DNA of 64,000 bases from Candidatus Pelagisphaera phototrophica (GTDB taxonomy: Bacteria > Verrucomicrobiota > Verrucomicrobiia > Opitutales > Opitutaceae), in NCBI RefSeq assembly GCF_014529625.1, contig NZ_CP076039.1, forward strand, positions 3,968,001 through 4,032,000, written 5' to 3'. The notes under the pieces were generated by a model. It saw only the letters and a program-made list of their open reading frames with translations. It did no database searches and was not told where the DNA came from. Below, piece after piece: positions 53,701 to 63,000 of this stretch; the stretch's first letter is position 1, and each line of letters starts with the position of its first letter. The position numbers and the translations under genes were made by a program.

Positions 53701-54483
53701 GCCGCGAACCGATGTGCGGCCCAGCCAGTTCGAATTCTCATTCTTAAAAATCGTCGCTTCCCAAGCCATATACACGCGAGTATCGTCTGTGAAAGCCGGG
53801 TCCTGCTTGTACTTCTGCGCTTCGGTCAATCCGGCGATGCGGATTGCTAAGCGATCATCGACCAGCGTACGAGCCAAGTCGAAAGTGCCACGCATTGAGC
53901 CGCGATGATCAAACCGGAACGCCACCTCTGAGGTATCCTGCCCGATGTAGGCACGCTTCAAGTTGTTGTTGATTACTCCACCAGGGGAGCCCAGTCCGAA
54001 CAGAATAGAGTTCGGTCCGCGGTTCACCACCACACGCGATGTGTTGTAGGAGTCAAACGGGATGTCCGTCTGAAAGTAGTCACGAGTCAAGTTCGCACTA
54101 ACCAAACCGCGGACACGCTGTCCACGCTGGGGATTAACGCGGGACTCGACTGTGCCGTTGCTACCATCGGAGTTGGAGTAGTTACCCAGAACCCCGCCAA
54201 CTTCCATGTTGCCCACAAACTGGAGCAACGACTCGCCGTCGGTCGCTCCGGTGTCCTGCATGAACTCTTCGGTGATGACCGCGATGGACGCACCCAGGTC
54301 GCCAATGTTAGAACGAACTCGCGAACCCGCAAGGGTTGTTGTGGCACGATAGCCGACGTCCTCAGCGGCGTCGACCGCGAAGGGGGACAACTCGATGACA
54401 TCGTCGTCGTCCTGGGCTTGCACAAGCAGACCCGTAGTTAAAAAGCCAGCTAATGCTAGCCTAGTCATATTCATTTTCATCAT
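50767..54483 (-). CDS. Very large TonB-dependent outer-membrane receptor
   Basis: The 1238-residue protein has a signal peptide (LALAGFLTTGLLVQAQ), an acidic linker and the Opitutae-type VIELSPFAV segment before the plug. The plug is visible as LAGSRVRSNIGDLGASIAVI, EFMQDTGATDGESLLQFVG and VNRGPNSILFGLGSPGGVIN (beta-barrel entry). Many amphipathic strands follow, and the chain ends EQQWFLTNTFRF with a terminal Phe expected for BAM insertion. At about 1240 residues it is larger than typical 700-900 residue receptors but normal for verrucomicrobial SusC-like proteins; no SusD neighbour exists. It presumably imports a large oligosaccharide or glycan fragment. Its own strong terminator follows. 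Confidence 0.9.
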   Translation of the reverse strand: MMKMNMTRLALAGFLTTGLLVQAQDDDDVIELSPFAVDAAEDVGYRATTTLAGSRVRSNIGDLGASIAVITEEFMQDTGATDGESLLQFVGNMEVGGVLGNYSNSDGSNGTVESRVNPQRGQRVRGLVSANLTRDYFQTDIPFDSYNTSRVVVNRGPNSILFGLGSPGGVINNNLKRAYIGQDTSEVAFRFDHRGSMRGTFDLARTLVDDRLAIRIAGLTEAQKYKQDPAFTDDTRVYMAWEATIFKNENSNWLGRTSVRGSYESGKIDANPPDVIPPTDSFSSWWNGLGTQEEINSIFSVPGTDLADVDNGTLTQANVAALLDSGIETIPDNFTGTREEFIAQEGMFVPRTTVDRFKRGDPFQNDPTQGGRLSSSNGTPYFLFPAINFNSPADQVPGWDNDPLLSEALGGFGIQGIMGRWRPRGFATQDVRWSRSATGGTGFSSKSLRNRDVFDYHNNLFMGTTNSIVTEFDMNQVFLVQEFFNGAAGIEVAFDSQSRDQFEFTPFDQGDRKAIQLDLSQNLSPGDSDFDGVADRLFNENLGRPVIRWNDNFSRTRVNEQDTFRATAFASVDFQNFMQNDGLAKILGKHTFTGLYEDRENINLTRQVRGSWWADNSDWPGEAFISNGLSDNFRRIVKTQVYLGPDARNFTSADDVRISGYLQTPFPKVGDEYGIWYFNNRDKADTQAIWRIIENEGNATYNKSQLESEAWSLQSSFLGGNIVALYAERSDTQDAYLAPNPGGYGAAGPDGATRLDLPGVNEVDGSYNTDLLYFPMVPDSINSGDTSTKSLVVKFPEEYLFELPFGMDLQAHYYEADSFQPAGVSVNILNQPLPPPLGVTEEKGIQMTFLEGRLSVRYNEFETALQNDRTNLNGGLSQIGGRIGFYLDRITSAENDPSTLLFPDGYSPDPNVTGDYADFFANPGNYSTPGSILDNDAAKKPDTSPDNRQRLSGTGADLIGATSFEEYYDAIVDAVLPELQALRNHRVETLESGERVDLVDPQPGLNSTRDFVSKGKEIDIVGQVTKNLTLSANVAQQTSVTSNTGPIAGALALEQAARLQRPIGPFGYSLWDLRGSPFQRESDQIGERFNNQVLRPITLAKALDGTQLPEQREWRINVTGRYDILDGALKGVQFGGSLRYQDVVAGGYPNLLNADGDVIPDVANPWFGPDDINGDIFFRYSRPIMDGKVDWSIQLNARNLYRKNGSEDIPIEFNPDGAVTYVRIPVEQQWFLTNTFRF

Positions 54484-55112
54484 ACTGTGTTGATTTCTAG
54501 GTTGGTTTGAAATGAAACTCAGCCCCTCCTAAGTGGGGTCGAGTACGAAGCCAGCCTGCGCCAGCTACTTCACTCTTATAATTGCGAAAGAGCTCTAGAG
54601 GTGTGGGCTCTAGATGTGTGGGCTCTTATCAGGGGTGTGGGTACTAGGTTAGTTAAAAAAATACATCGACCTCCCCTAGAAAACGCAAATCAACAATGAT
54701 CATTCAGATCAGGGGTCGTTAAAATTTACGAAGGGAAAGGCGGATAAAAGGAAATAGATTAAATAGGGGTTGTTAGTGTAGTTTAAAAACCTTTGAACGT
54801 GAGCTTTTCACATATTGGTTTTCTTAGCTTTTTCGACTGAGAATTGGTTAGTTTGTATCGGATACTGCCTCCAGCTTCTTTAACTGAAAACGAAGTTTGA
54901 ACTTTAATCCGTCAGAATCTGTCAGCGGATCTAGAACGGTCAAGTTTTAAAGTGCTAACCAAACGAATTCGATCACGCATGAACGGACACATCAGCGTCC
55001 TAACCCCCGCACTTTCAGCTAATAGTCTAAGATTAAAGAAAAGCGATAGATCCTAGCCTTAACGCTGAAGAGCACGGTCTATTCCGTACTTCCATCGGGG
55101 TTTTGTATTGTA
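54484..55112. other. Divergent promoter region between the TonB receptor and the broken regulator
   Basis: No gene is seen in these 629 bases. The stretch is AT-rich, especially 54640-54830, and separates divergent genes, so it should carry promoters for both. The only evident structure is a set of three GTGTGGG-containing repeats (listed separately) about 115-165 bases upstream of the receptor start. No ribosomal or small-RNA gene and no tRNA-like fold is visible. Confidence 0.5.
54601..54647. repeat. Three tandem GTGTGGG repeats, possible regulator sites
   Basis: Three related copies start at 54601, 54616 and 54635: GTGTGGGCTCTAGAT, GTGTGGGCTCTTAT and GTGTGGGTACTAGG. Spacing is 15 then 19 bases. 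They sit upstream of the TonB receptor gene (start 54483), in a region that should hold its promoter. Repeated short direct copies are typical of operator sites for AraC or GntR proteins, but no binding is shown. Confidence 0.45.
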
Positions 55113-56255
55113 ATGATAACAACCATCCATATCGAACTGTCATTCTGTCAGCTGACATCTAACCTAATGGGCATCAATCCAGAAGATCTTCCGCTCCTGG
55201 GAGCACCTTCTCAGCGAGAACAAGCGAAGGAGCGAATGAAAAGCCTCATTCAAAGAGGTAAGCTTTCAAGTCAAGGATACCTTCCCTCTATTAGGGAAGC
55301 TGCTAATTTAATTGGCTTTAACCGCGACGCTGTTTGGAGAGCCTACATCGCTCTCGAGAAAGAAGGCTACATAGAAACTACCCCCAACAAACGATACATA
55401 ATCCATCCGGCTGTCAGAAACTCTCGCCTCCGCACCCTCGATGTTCGGCTCATAACCGTCGGCGAAGACTAGATACGATTTTCAGGTTTGCAGCGATTTC
55501 ACAAAACCCTCGTCGAAAACGAATCCCTTTACGGCATTTGCACTCATTTGAAGTGCATTGTTGACGCCAATCAGATCAAGGCCGAATGGCTCGAAGGAAT
55601 GGATGGCCTCATTTTAGGAGGCTACTTCGAGCATTCAAAAGCATTGGAAACGCTAACCAAAGGTATCCCGCGAATCGGAGTAATCACGTCTCAAGATTGG
55701 ACTCCCGATTTCGCAATCGATACTGACAACCGACTGGCTGGCGAGTTAGCAGCCATCCGTCTAATTGAAGCGGGAGCCAAATCGCCTTGTTTAGTCGCCT
55801 ACGCAGAACACGACTCCCGGCACACTCTACGCAAACTTGGCTTTCAAGCTAAATGGGTCGAAAGCGGTCGATCGCTTGAAAAAATAAAGGAGTATTGGAT
55901 AAACCCTTCCAATGCCTACCAGCGAGTCGTGGAGCTCGAGCGCGAAGCACGAACCATGCAAGGTTGCGACTCAGTATTCTGCCTGGAAAAGGAAAGTGCC
56001 ATCGACCTTCTCGATATTCTGGAGCATCAAAGCGTAAAAGTCCCGGATTCCATGAAAGTGATAAGCGTAGATGGCACCTTCAAGGGTCTCAAAACAAAGC
56101 CGAATCTCACCTACGTTAAGCAAATGTTCAAAGACATGGCATCCATCGTAGCCGAAAAGATGCGTCTACTTTGCACTTCTGACGAAAAGGACCCGAAATC
56201 GAAAACAAAAAAAGTCCTCGTCGCTCCTCATCTGATCGTGCGACAATCCGCATAA
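55113..56255 (+). pseudogene. GntR/LacI-type sugar regulator interrupted by an amber codon
   Basis: One frame of 381 codons encodes a regulator. Its N-terminal GntR-like winged helix reads KERMKSLIQRGKLSSQGYLP, REAANLIGFNRDAVWRAYIAL and KEGYIETTPNKRYIIHP. The C-terminal LacI/periplasmic-binding-like domain reads LEGMDGLILGGYFEHSKALE, GVITSQDWTPDFAIDTDN, ELAAIRLIEAG and VPDSMKVISVDG. TAG at 55470-55472 (codon 120, after ITVGED) separates the two. The downstream part has a TTG at 55488 that could begin a truncated effector domain without DNA-binding function. The frame is otherwise clean. Fusions of GntR heads and LacI cores are typical regulators of sugar utilisation; here the intact form would control the neighbouring sulfatase and receptor genes. 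Confidence 0.72.
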
Positions 56256-56382
56256 GACCCGACCACTCGAAACGCCCTCCAGCATATTTTCGCATCCCAA
56301 GCTGTCCAAACCCCTTTTATGAATCAGGAATGACATAAATAATTTCAGCCATGGTTCCATATCCAACGGCCTCTAAAATCCA

Positions 56383-58251
56383 ATGAAAACGACTACCTTT
56401 CTCAAATCCCTCCTACTTCTCCTAATCGGCTCCAGCGCCCTTTTCGCCGCAGATCGCCCCAATATCCTTTGGATAACGAGCGAAGACAATAGCCCGGATT
56501 ACCTGGGATGCTACGGCGACCCACATGGGAAGACACCGACCATCGACGGTCTCGCGGCTAAGGGGATTCTGTACAAGCACGCCTACGCTAACGGAGCCGT
56601 TTGCGGCCCCGCTCGTACGGTACTCATCACAGGAATGTATCCACCCACGTTCGGCGGGGAGCACATGCGTAGCCAAGCAGCGCTTCCCTCGCATGTGAAG
56701 ATCTATCCGCAATATCTGAAAGACGCGGGGTACTATGTCACCAACAACAGCAAGCAGGACTATAACATAGACCAAAATACGCCGGGGTGGGACGAGAGCA
56801 GCCGCAATGCCCACTGGAAAAACCGGCCAAAAGGGAAGCCCTTTTTTGCCATTTTCAATACCAACCTGACTCACGAGAGCTCGCTCCACCCATCTCGCAA
56901 TACGTTGAAACCCGGAATCCCACTGGACCAAGTTCGCGTCCCCGCCTACCTTCCGGATACGGAAACGGTGCGCGATCGAATCGCTTCGTATTACACGCGG
57001 ATTCAGGAGATGGATAGTTTCGTCGCCAAGCAGCTCAAGGATCTGGAGAACGCCGGTCTTGCGGAAGATACCATCGTGTTCTACTATTCAGATCATGGCG
57101 GTATCATGCCTCGTAGCAAACGCTTCGTCTACGACAGTGGCACGCATGTGCCCCTCATCGTACGGTTCCCCAAAAAATGGGCTCACCTTTCGCCTCATAA
57201 ACCCGGCACCCAAACCGATGAACGGGTAGGGTTTGTCGACTTCGCGCCTACCCTGCTCAGCCTGATAGGAGCAGACATTCCCGTCCACATGCAGGGCCGG
57301 GCGTTTCTCGGAGAAAAAACGTCCCCAGCACCTAAATACGCCCACACATTTCGAGCCCGAGCCGACGAGAGAATCGATTTCAAACGCGGTGTGACCGATG
57401 GTCGCTACAACTACATCCGCAACTACCTCGCCTACCTTCCAACAGGACAGCACGTCAACTACCTCTGGGACAACCCTGCCACCGGAGAATGGGAAGCATT
57501 GTTCAAACAGGGTAAAACCACAGCCGCCCAAAGCGCGTTCTTTCTGCCGGCTCCAATCGAGGAGCTATTCGACCTCGAAGCCGACCCCGACGAGGTCAAC
57601 AACCTCGCCAATGACCCCAAGCATCGCGAAGTCCTGCTACGCATGCGAAAGGCCAACCGCGACCATCTTCTCAAGACTCGCGACACGGGATTTATCCCTG
57701 AAGCGCTACTCGTTGAATGGAGTCGAGGCTCTGGAAAGACACCCTATGACATCGCCCGGGACGACGTGCAATACCCTCTCGCGGAAGTAATGGACGCCGC
57801 CGAAGCCCTGCTCGATCGAGGAGAAAAAGCCCTTCCCAAACTAACCCGCTTGCTCGGGGATAAGAATCCAGTTGTCCAATACTGGGCCTTAATCAACTGC
57901 ATGGTTTTGAAAACGGAAGACGAGAGAGCAACAAGGCGCATACAGGCGTTGACTCGGAGCCCGATCGCCTCCACCCGAATCGCCGCGGCCGAGCACTTGG
58001 CTCGACTCGGGAAAAAAGATCCTCGTCCGGTTCTGAACGAAGTCTTGCTTAACAATTCCAACGTCATGGCTCGCCTCCAGGCCATCAACGCCCTGGACCA
58101 CGTAAGCGAAGCCTATCCCTACGATCAAAGTGTATTCAAAAAGTCAGCTGCTATCTGGCCTTCGGACGCCAAGAGCTTGACTTCAGCGGGCTGGATGGGC
58201 CGCTACAAAGCCTACGACGTCCGGGTGATGGAGTTCCTGGAATCGAAGTAG
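56383..58251 (+). CDS. Secreted sulfatase with C-terminal HEAT-like extension
   Basis: The 622-residue enzyme has a signal peptide (LKSLLLLLIGSSALFAA) and the sulfatase core: RPNILWITSEDNSPDYLGCY, the formylglycine site NGAVCGPARTVLITGMYPP (Cys74 in CxPxR), FAIFNTNLTHESSLHP and FYYSDHGGIMPRSKRFVYDS. It resembles heparan N-sulfatase-like (S1_8) sulfatases. After about residue 480 a helical repeat part follows (VMDAAEALLDRGEKALPKLT, NPVVQYWALINCMVL, STRIAAAEHLARLG), as in planctomycetal/verrucomicrobial sulfatases with HEAT tails. It lies 127 bases after the interrupted regulator and is followed by short palindromes. Confidence 0.88.
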   Translation: MKTTTFLKSLLLLLIGSSALFAADRPNILWITSEDNSPDYLGCYGDPHGKTPTIDGLAAKGILYKHAYANGAVCGPARTVLITGMYPPTFGGEHMRSQAALPSHVKIYPQYLKDAGYYVTNNSKQDYNIDQNTPGWDESSRNAHWKNRPKGKPFFAIFNTNLTHESSLHPSRNTLKPGIPLDQVRVPAYLPDTETVRDRIASYYTRIQEMDSFVAKQLKDLENAGLAEDTIVFYYSDHGGIMPRSKRFVYDSGTHVPLIVRFPKKWAHLSPHKPGTQTDERVGFVDFAPTLLSLIGADIPVHMQGRAFLGEKTSPAPKYAHTFRARADERIDFKRGVTDGRYNYIRNYLAYLPTGQHVNYLWDNPATGEWEALFKQGKTTAAQSAFFLPAPIEELFDLEADPDEVNNLANDPKHREVLLRMRKANRDHLLKTRDTGFIPEALLVEWSRGSGKTPYDIARDDVQYPLAEVMDAAEALLDRGEKALPKLTRLLGDKNPVVQYWALINCMVLKTEDERATRRIQALTRSPIASTRIAAAEHLARLGKKDPRPVLNEVLLNNSNVMARLQAINALDHVSEAYPYDQSVFKKSAAIWPSDAKSLTSAGWMGRYKAYDVRVMEFLESK

Positions 58252-58260
58252 GGGTTTGGG

Positions 58261-58460
58261 CAGCGGGCGATCCCCGAGCGCCCGCAACCAGATTCGACAT
58301 CGAACCAAGCTCCAACGGATCTACCCAAAGAAAATAATGGTTCGAAAGTAGGGCTCGACGGCCCGGTAAGCCGCGTTGTCCTGATCTTCTTACACAACGA
58401 ACTGGGATAGTGTTTATGGTATTAGACTTTGGGGCGGACTCGGGAAAGTCTCGCCCTACC
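58261..58460. repeat. Cluster of short GC-rich palindromes (REP-like)
   Basis: The intergenic space after the sulfatase contains several hairpin-forming elements. GCGGGCG at 58263-58269 pairs with CGCCCGC at 58279-58285. A GGGC...GCCC element with the sequence CTCGACG lies near 58350-58364. GGGCGGACT at 58432-58440 pairs imperfectly with AGTCTCGCCC at 58447-58456. They lie between two convergent genes. Bidirectional termination or dispersed REP-like repeats are possible; repetition elsewhere in the genome cannot be tested here. Confidence 0.5.
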
Positions 58461-58483
58461 ATTTAAGCGGAATTCAAGGCACC

Positions 58484-59959
58484 CTATGTCAGAATATCGC
58501 CCACAACCCGAGCCTCTTCCACGCCTGTTAGGCGCTGGTTGAGACCTCTGAACTTGTAGGTGAAACGCTCGTGATCGATTCCCATACATTTCAAAATGGT
58601 CGCATTAAGGTCGCGAATGTGCACTCCATCCTCCACGACGTTGTAGGCCCAGTCATCGGTCAATCCGTATTCAAAGCCTCTTTTCACACCGCCGCCCGCC
58701 ATCCAAATGGAAAAACAGCGCCCATGGTGGTCTCGGCCTGCTCTCGCATCGCCCAGCTTCCCTTGACTGTAGGCCGTACGGCCAAACTCGCCTCCCCATA
58801 TGACTAAGGTTTCGTCTAGGAGCCCGCGCTGCTTGAGGTCCTTAATCAAAGCCGCCGATGGCTGGTCCACGTCGCGGCACTGCTTGGGTAATTGTGTCGC
58901 GAGTTTCTTGTGCTGATCCCAGCCCCGGTGAAACAGCTGCACAAACCGAACTCCTTTTTCCGCCATACGACGCGCCAGAAGACAGTTAGCCGCAAAGCTT
59001 CCAGGCCTGCGCGATTCCTCTCCAAAAAGTTCGAACGTAGACTCGGGTTCATCGCTCAAATCCATCAAATCCGGAACCGACGTCTGCATGCGATAAGCCA
59101 TTTCATAGGCGTCGATGCGGGCGTGAATTTCCGGATCTCCCACCTGCCTAGAGTGGGCTCGGTTAAGGGTTTCTAAACGATCCAACGCCTTTCGCCGCTG
59201 CCCGCGATCCACTCCGGGAGGATTTTGCAGAAAGTAAACGGGGTCCGTACCGGACCCCAGCTTGACGCCTTGGAAACTAGATGGCAGATAGCCATTCCCC
59301 CATAAACGGGAAAAAAGCGGCTGACCGGGGTTCTTACCCGACCCCTGCGACAACAATACCATATACGCCGGAAGATCCTGATTATCACTACCCAATCCGT
59401 AACTGAGCCAGGACCCCAAACTCGCATGACCCATTTGTTGCGATCCCGTATTGATGTAGGTTACCGCAGGATCATGGTTGATCGCTTCCGTATTCATTCC
59501 GCGGATAATGGTGATATCGTCCGCCACCTTTTGAGTGTAAGGAAGAAGATCGCTGATCCAGGCTCCATTTTTGCCGCACCGTTTGAAATCCCAATGGGGC
59601 GCCACAAACGGATAACTCGACTGATTCTGAGTCATGCCTGTTACCCGCTGGTTTCCACGCACTGAGTCGGGAAGCTCAACCCCATGCAGATCCCGCATGC
59701 TTGGCTTGTAGTCGAATAGATCGATGTGAGAAGGTCCACCCGACTGAAACAGGTAAATCACTCGCTTCGCCTTCGGGGCAAAGTGTGGCAAATTTCTCAG
59801 CAATGACGAATCACCCCCCTCCGACTGATCCAGTTCCCTGCCTCTCAGAAGCCGTGGTAGAAGTAAAGACCCCAACGCCATGCCACCCAGACCTCTTCCC
59901 ATTTGGCCAAAGAGCGAACGTCGCGTTAGCTTACGATGAAAGTCGATGAATGGGTCCAT
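58484..59959 (-). CDS. DUF1501 domain-containing protein (Tat-exported)
   Basis: The 491-residue protein has a twin-arginine-like leader ([20 protein letters not shown]) and the DUF1501 body: [80 protein letters not shown], and [23 protein letters not shown]1501 proteins share the alkaline phosphatase/sulfatase fold but their activity is unknown; they are nearly always paired with a DUF1549/DUF1553 protein in Planctomycetes and Verrucomicrobia. Here the partner is 66 bases upstream on the same strand, so the pair is an operon. Confidence 0.9.
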   Translation of the reverse strand: MDPFIDFHRKLTRRSLFGQMGRGLGGMALGSLLLPRLLRGRELDQSEGGDSSLLRNLPHFAPKAKRVIYLFQSGGPSHIDLFDYKPSMRDLHGVELPDSVRGNQRVTGMTQNQSSYPFVAPHWDFKRCGKNGAWISDLLPYTQKVADDITIIRGMNTEAINHDPAVTYINTGSQQMGHASLGSWLSYGLGSDNQDLPAYMVLLSQGSGKNPGQPLFSRLWGNGYLPSSFQGVKLGSGTDPVYFLQNPPGVDRGQRRKALDRLETLNRAHSRQVGDPEIHARIDAYEMAYRMQTSVPDLMDLSDEPESTFELFGEESRRPGSFAANCLLARRMAEKGVRFVQLFHRGWDQHKKLATQLPKQCRDVDQPSAALIKDLKQRGLLDETLVIWGGEFGRTAYSQGKLGDARAGRDHHGRCFSIWMAGGGVKRGFEYGLTDDWAYNVVEDGVHIRDLNATILKCMGIDHERFTYKFRGLNQRLTGVEEARVVGDILT

Positions 59960-60025
59960 GTTATTCGTGGGCTAATGCTTGCGGTTGCCAAATATCGATC
60001 GATTCGAGAGTAAAGTCCATCATGG

Positions 60026-63000
60026 TCATCCCTTTGTCACGGCCTCGCTTAGATTGAAAATCAGATTGGCGATCACGGAAAAGGCCGCGTGATCGGCTAC
60101 ATCTATGCGGCCGTTACGCATCGCTTCTCCCACTCCAAGAACGGCCAGGGCCGCTTCCTCGTTTCGCTCGAAATAGACCCGCTGCTCTTCTAGCGCTTTG
60201 ACCAATTCCTCCAGTTCATCATTGCGTGGCAACCGACTGGTTACGGTTTCGAAGGCCAAGGAAACGCGATCCCTATCCGCAGCGTCAACCAGCTCTTGCA
60301 ATATCCGCTCTGCGAATACGCGCCCCGCTTCCACAAATTGCGGGTCGTTTAACAGAGTCAGCGCTTGCAGAGGGGTATTTGTCGTCTCACGTTGCATGAC
60401 GCAAAGCTCCCGATTCGGGGCATCAAACGCCATCATTGATGGCGAAGGACTGGTTCGTTTCCACAAGGTGTAGAGACTTCTTCGGTACAAATTACGACCC
60501 TGATCTTGGACAAATACCTGAGTTAAATCTTTGACAGAACCGTAGTGGCTGATTTCGCGCCATATCCCTCTAGGTTGGTACGGTTTAACGCTAGACCCTC
60601 CAATCCAATCATTGAGAAGCCCGCTAGCCTTTAGGGCGGTGTCGCGAATAAATTCACCATGCAGTCGAAAACGGGGCCCTCTCGACAACAAGCGATTCTC
60701 AGGATCAATGGATCTTTGCTCCTCGGTAACTTCTGATCGCTGTCGATACGTTTGCGACATAACAATCTGCTTAACGAGGGCCTTTACACTCCAGCCGTTT
60801 TCAATGAAGTCAACTGCAAGGTAATCGAGCAACTCTGGATGGCTCGGCCATTCTCCCTGGGCCCCAAAGTCAGCAGAGGTGGACACGAACCCATTGCCGA
60901 AAAAGAGTTGCCAAATCCGATTTGCTGCTACTCGACTCGTCAGGGGATGACTGGGGTCGGTGAACCAATCGGCGAGCGCGCGACGATCGCCGGGGGCGGC
61001 TTCAGGTAAAGGAGGAAGAAAAGCAGGTACGCCCGGCTCGACTTCTCGACCCGGCTGATCATAACTACCACGATTTAAAATATACGTCTTTCTGGGATTC
61101 TTAGCCGTATCCATTACTTGGACAGGATACGCCTCGGTCATCTCACCGAGACGTCTACGATAGGTGGCAATATCGGTATTCAAACTCTCTAGCTCAGGAT
61201 CATGTAGTTCGTGATAATTTGCGATCTCCACGATCTCACTTTGGGTTCGCTCCTTGGTAGGTTTGTTCAATATACGCTGAATCGGGGAAGGGATATTCGT
61301 TCCATCGTCCTTGCCCGTCATCGCCATCATTTTAAAATACCCCGCATTGGCGATCTGCTGAAAGTTTACCATAATGGAGAAATAGGGAGCCTCTCTTGGG
61401 TCTACCGGCTTTTCAAACGTGAGGGTTAAATGCTGCGACTTTCTGACCTGTCCTAGGGGCGACCACGCCGTGGGCCATCGGGGGTCCAGTATTGCCCGGG
61501 CCGGATAGTCTTCATGGGAGTAGCTCGCGGTCGCATCCTTGAGAGCAACCTCGCTATTCAGGTCGAAGTCCGCAACGGGCACCTTCCCTGCCGAGACGGA
61601 AACGGCAGAAACTCCAAACGCTCCCAATTCGTCTTCCTTGCCATAACCCAAGGATCCTTCGTTTACCTCGGGATGCGGCAAGAATTCGATGCGAAGACCC
61701 GTTATCAGAGAATCCGGATCTTCTTTTAGCGAACAGGCAAATGAATAAAAAGTGCCTCCCGGCGCGATCGATTGCTGCTTCAGAAACACGGCCACTTCTT
61801 CTTGAAACTCCACCATAGAAGGGGGGATATTCGGATTATTGACCATTAAAGGCTTAAATTCATGGAATGCCAGATCCTGACCGAGTTGCTCCAAGCTCTC
61901 TCGCTCCCTAGATTCCCAGTCGCTCCGCAATCTCGACGCTCGCTTCTGCCTTTCCAATTTCAGGAACTCAATCGTATCCCGTACCGTATCCACATTTTTA
62001 TGATGTAACGGAGACTTCGCATGGATAATCGGTTCCGCATTCTTGCCACCCGCGCCATCAATCCCCTTATCGCTGAGAGTATTGAAGTAAGCGAACATAC
62101 GGTAAAAGTCTTCCTGCGAGATCGGATCGTACTTGTGATCGTGGCACTGCGCGCAGGCCATCGTCAGCCCAAGGAACGCTTCCGAAGTCGTCTTCACTCG
62201 GTCCACCGCATAGTTGGTCAAATTCTCCAGCTTTATAGTGCCACCCTCCGCGGTGATCATATGATTGCGATTGAACCCAGTAGCCACGATCTGTCCTTGA
62301 GTCGCATCCGGAAGCAAGTCTCCCGCTAGCTGTTCCCGCAAAAAGACGTCATAGGGCTTATCCTCATTATAGGCCTGAATCACCCAGTCCCGCCAAACCC
62401 ACATTGTGCGTGCGCCATCCCGGGAATAGCCATTCGTATCCGCATATCGGGCCTGATCCAGCCAGGCGAGTGCCATCCGCTCGCCATAGTGAGGCGAATC
62501 GAGAAGCCGATCTACCAGAAGCTCATACGCATCTGGACGGTCATCATCCAGAAACTGATACAACTCTTCCAGGCTTGGCGGCAAGCCCGTCAAATCATAG
62601 GACAAACGGCGAATCAGCGTCCGCTTGTCCGCTGGCTCGCTCGGAGAGAGCCCTTCCGATTTCAGTCGAGCCAGGACAAATCGGTCGATCGCGAATCGAT
62701 CCCAACCAGCTCTATCTGCGACCGGAGGCGCCGCCTTTCGAGGGGTCTCAAACGCCCAATGGTCCTGGTACTTAGCGCCAGACTCAATCCATCTTTTGAT
62801 CGTTCCTTTTTGGGTTTCGCTCAGATTGAAATGGGAATCCGGGGGCGGCATGATAAGATCGGGGTCGTCGCTCACAATCCGCTTCCACGCTTCGCTTTTC
62901 TCAGGAGAACCCGCAACTAAGGCAAACACTCCCCCATCGCGCTCAGAGAAAGCGCTTTCAGGCAAATCAAACCGCAGCTCCGCTTCGCGAGAGTGCTCAT

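Noticed and set aside
25579-56255. Amber (TAG) reassigned to an amino acid in this organism
   Set aside because: Many intact genes (for example the glutamate-synthase-like, DoxX-like, proB and dgt genes) end in TAG and no amber-decoding tRNA is in the window; other internal stops are TAA and TGA. Decay or sequence error explains the pattern better.
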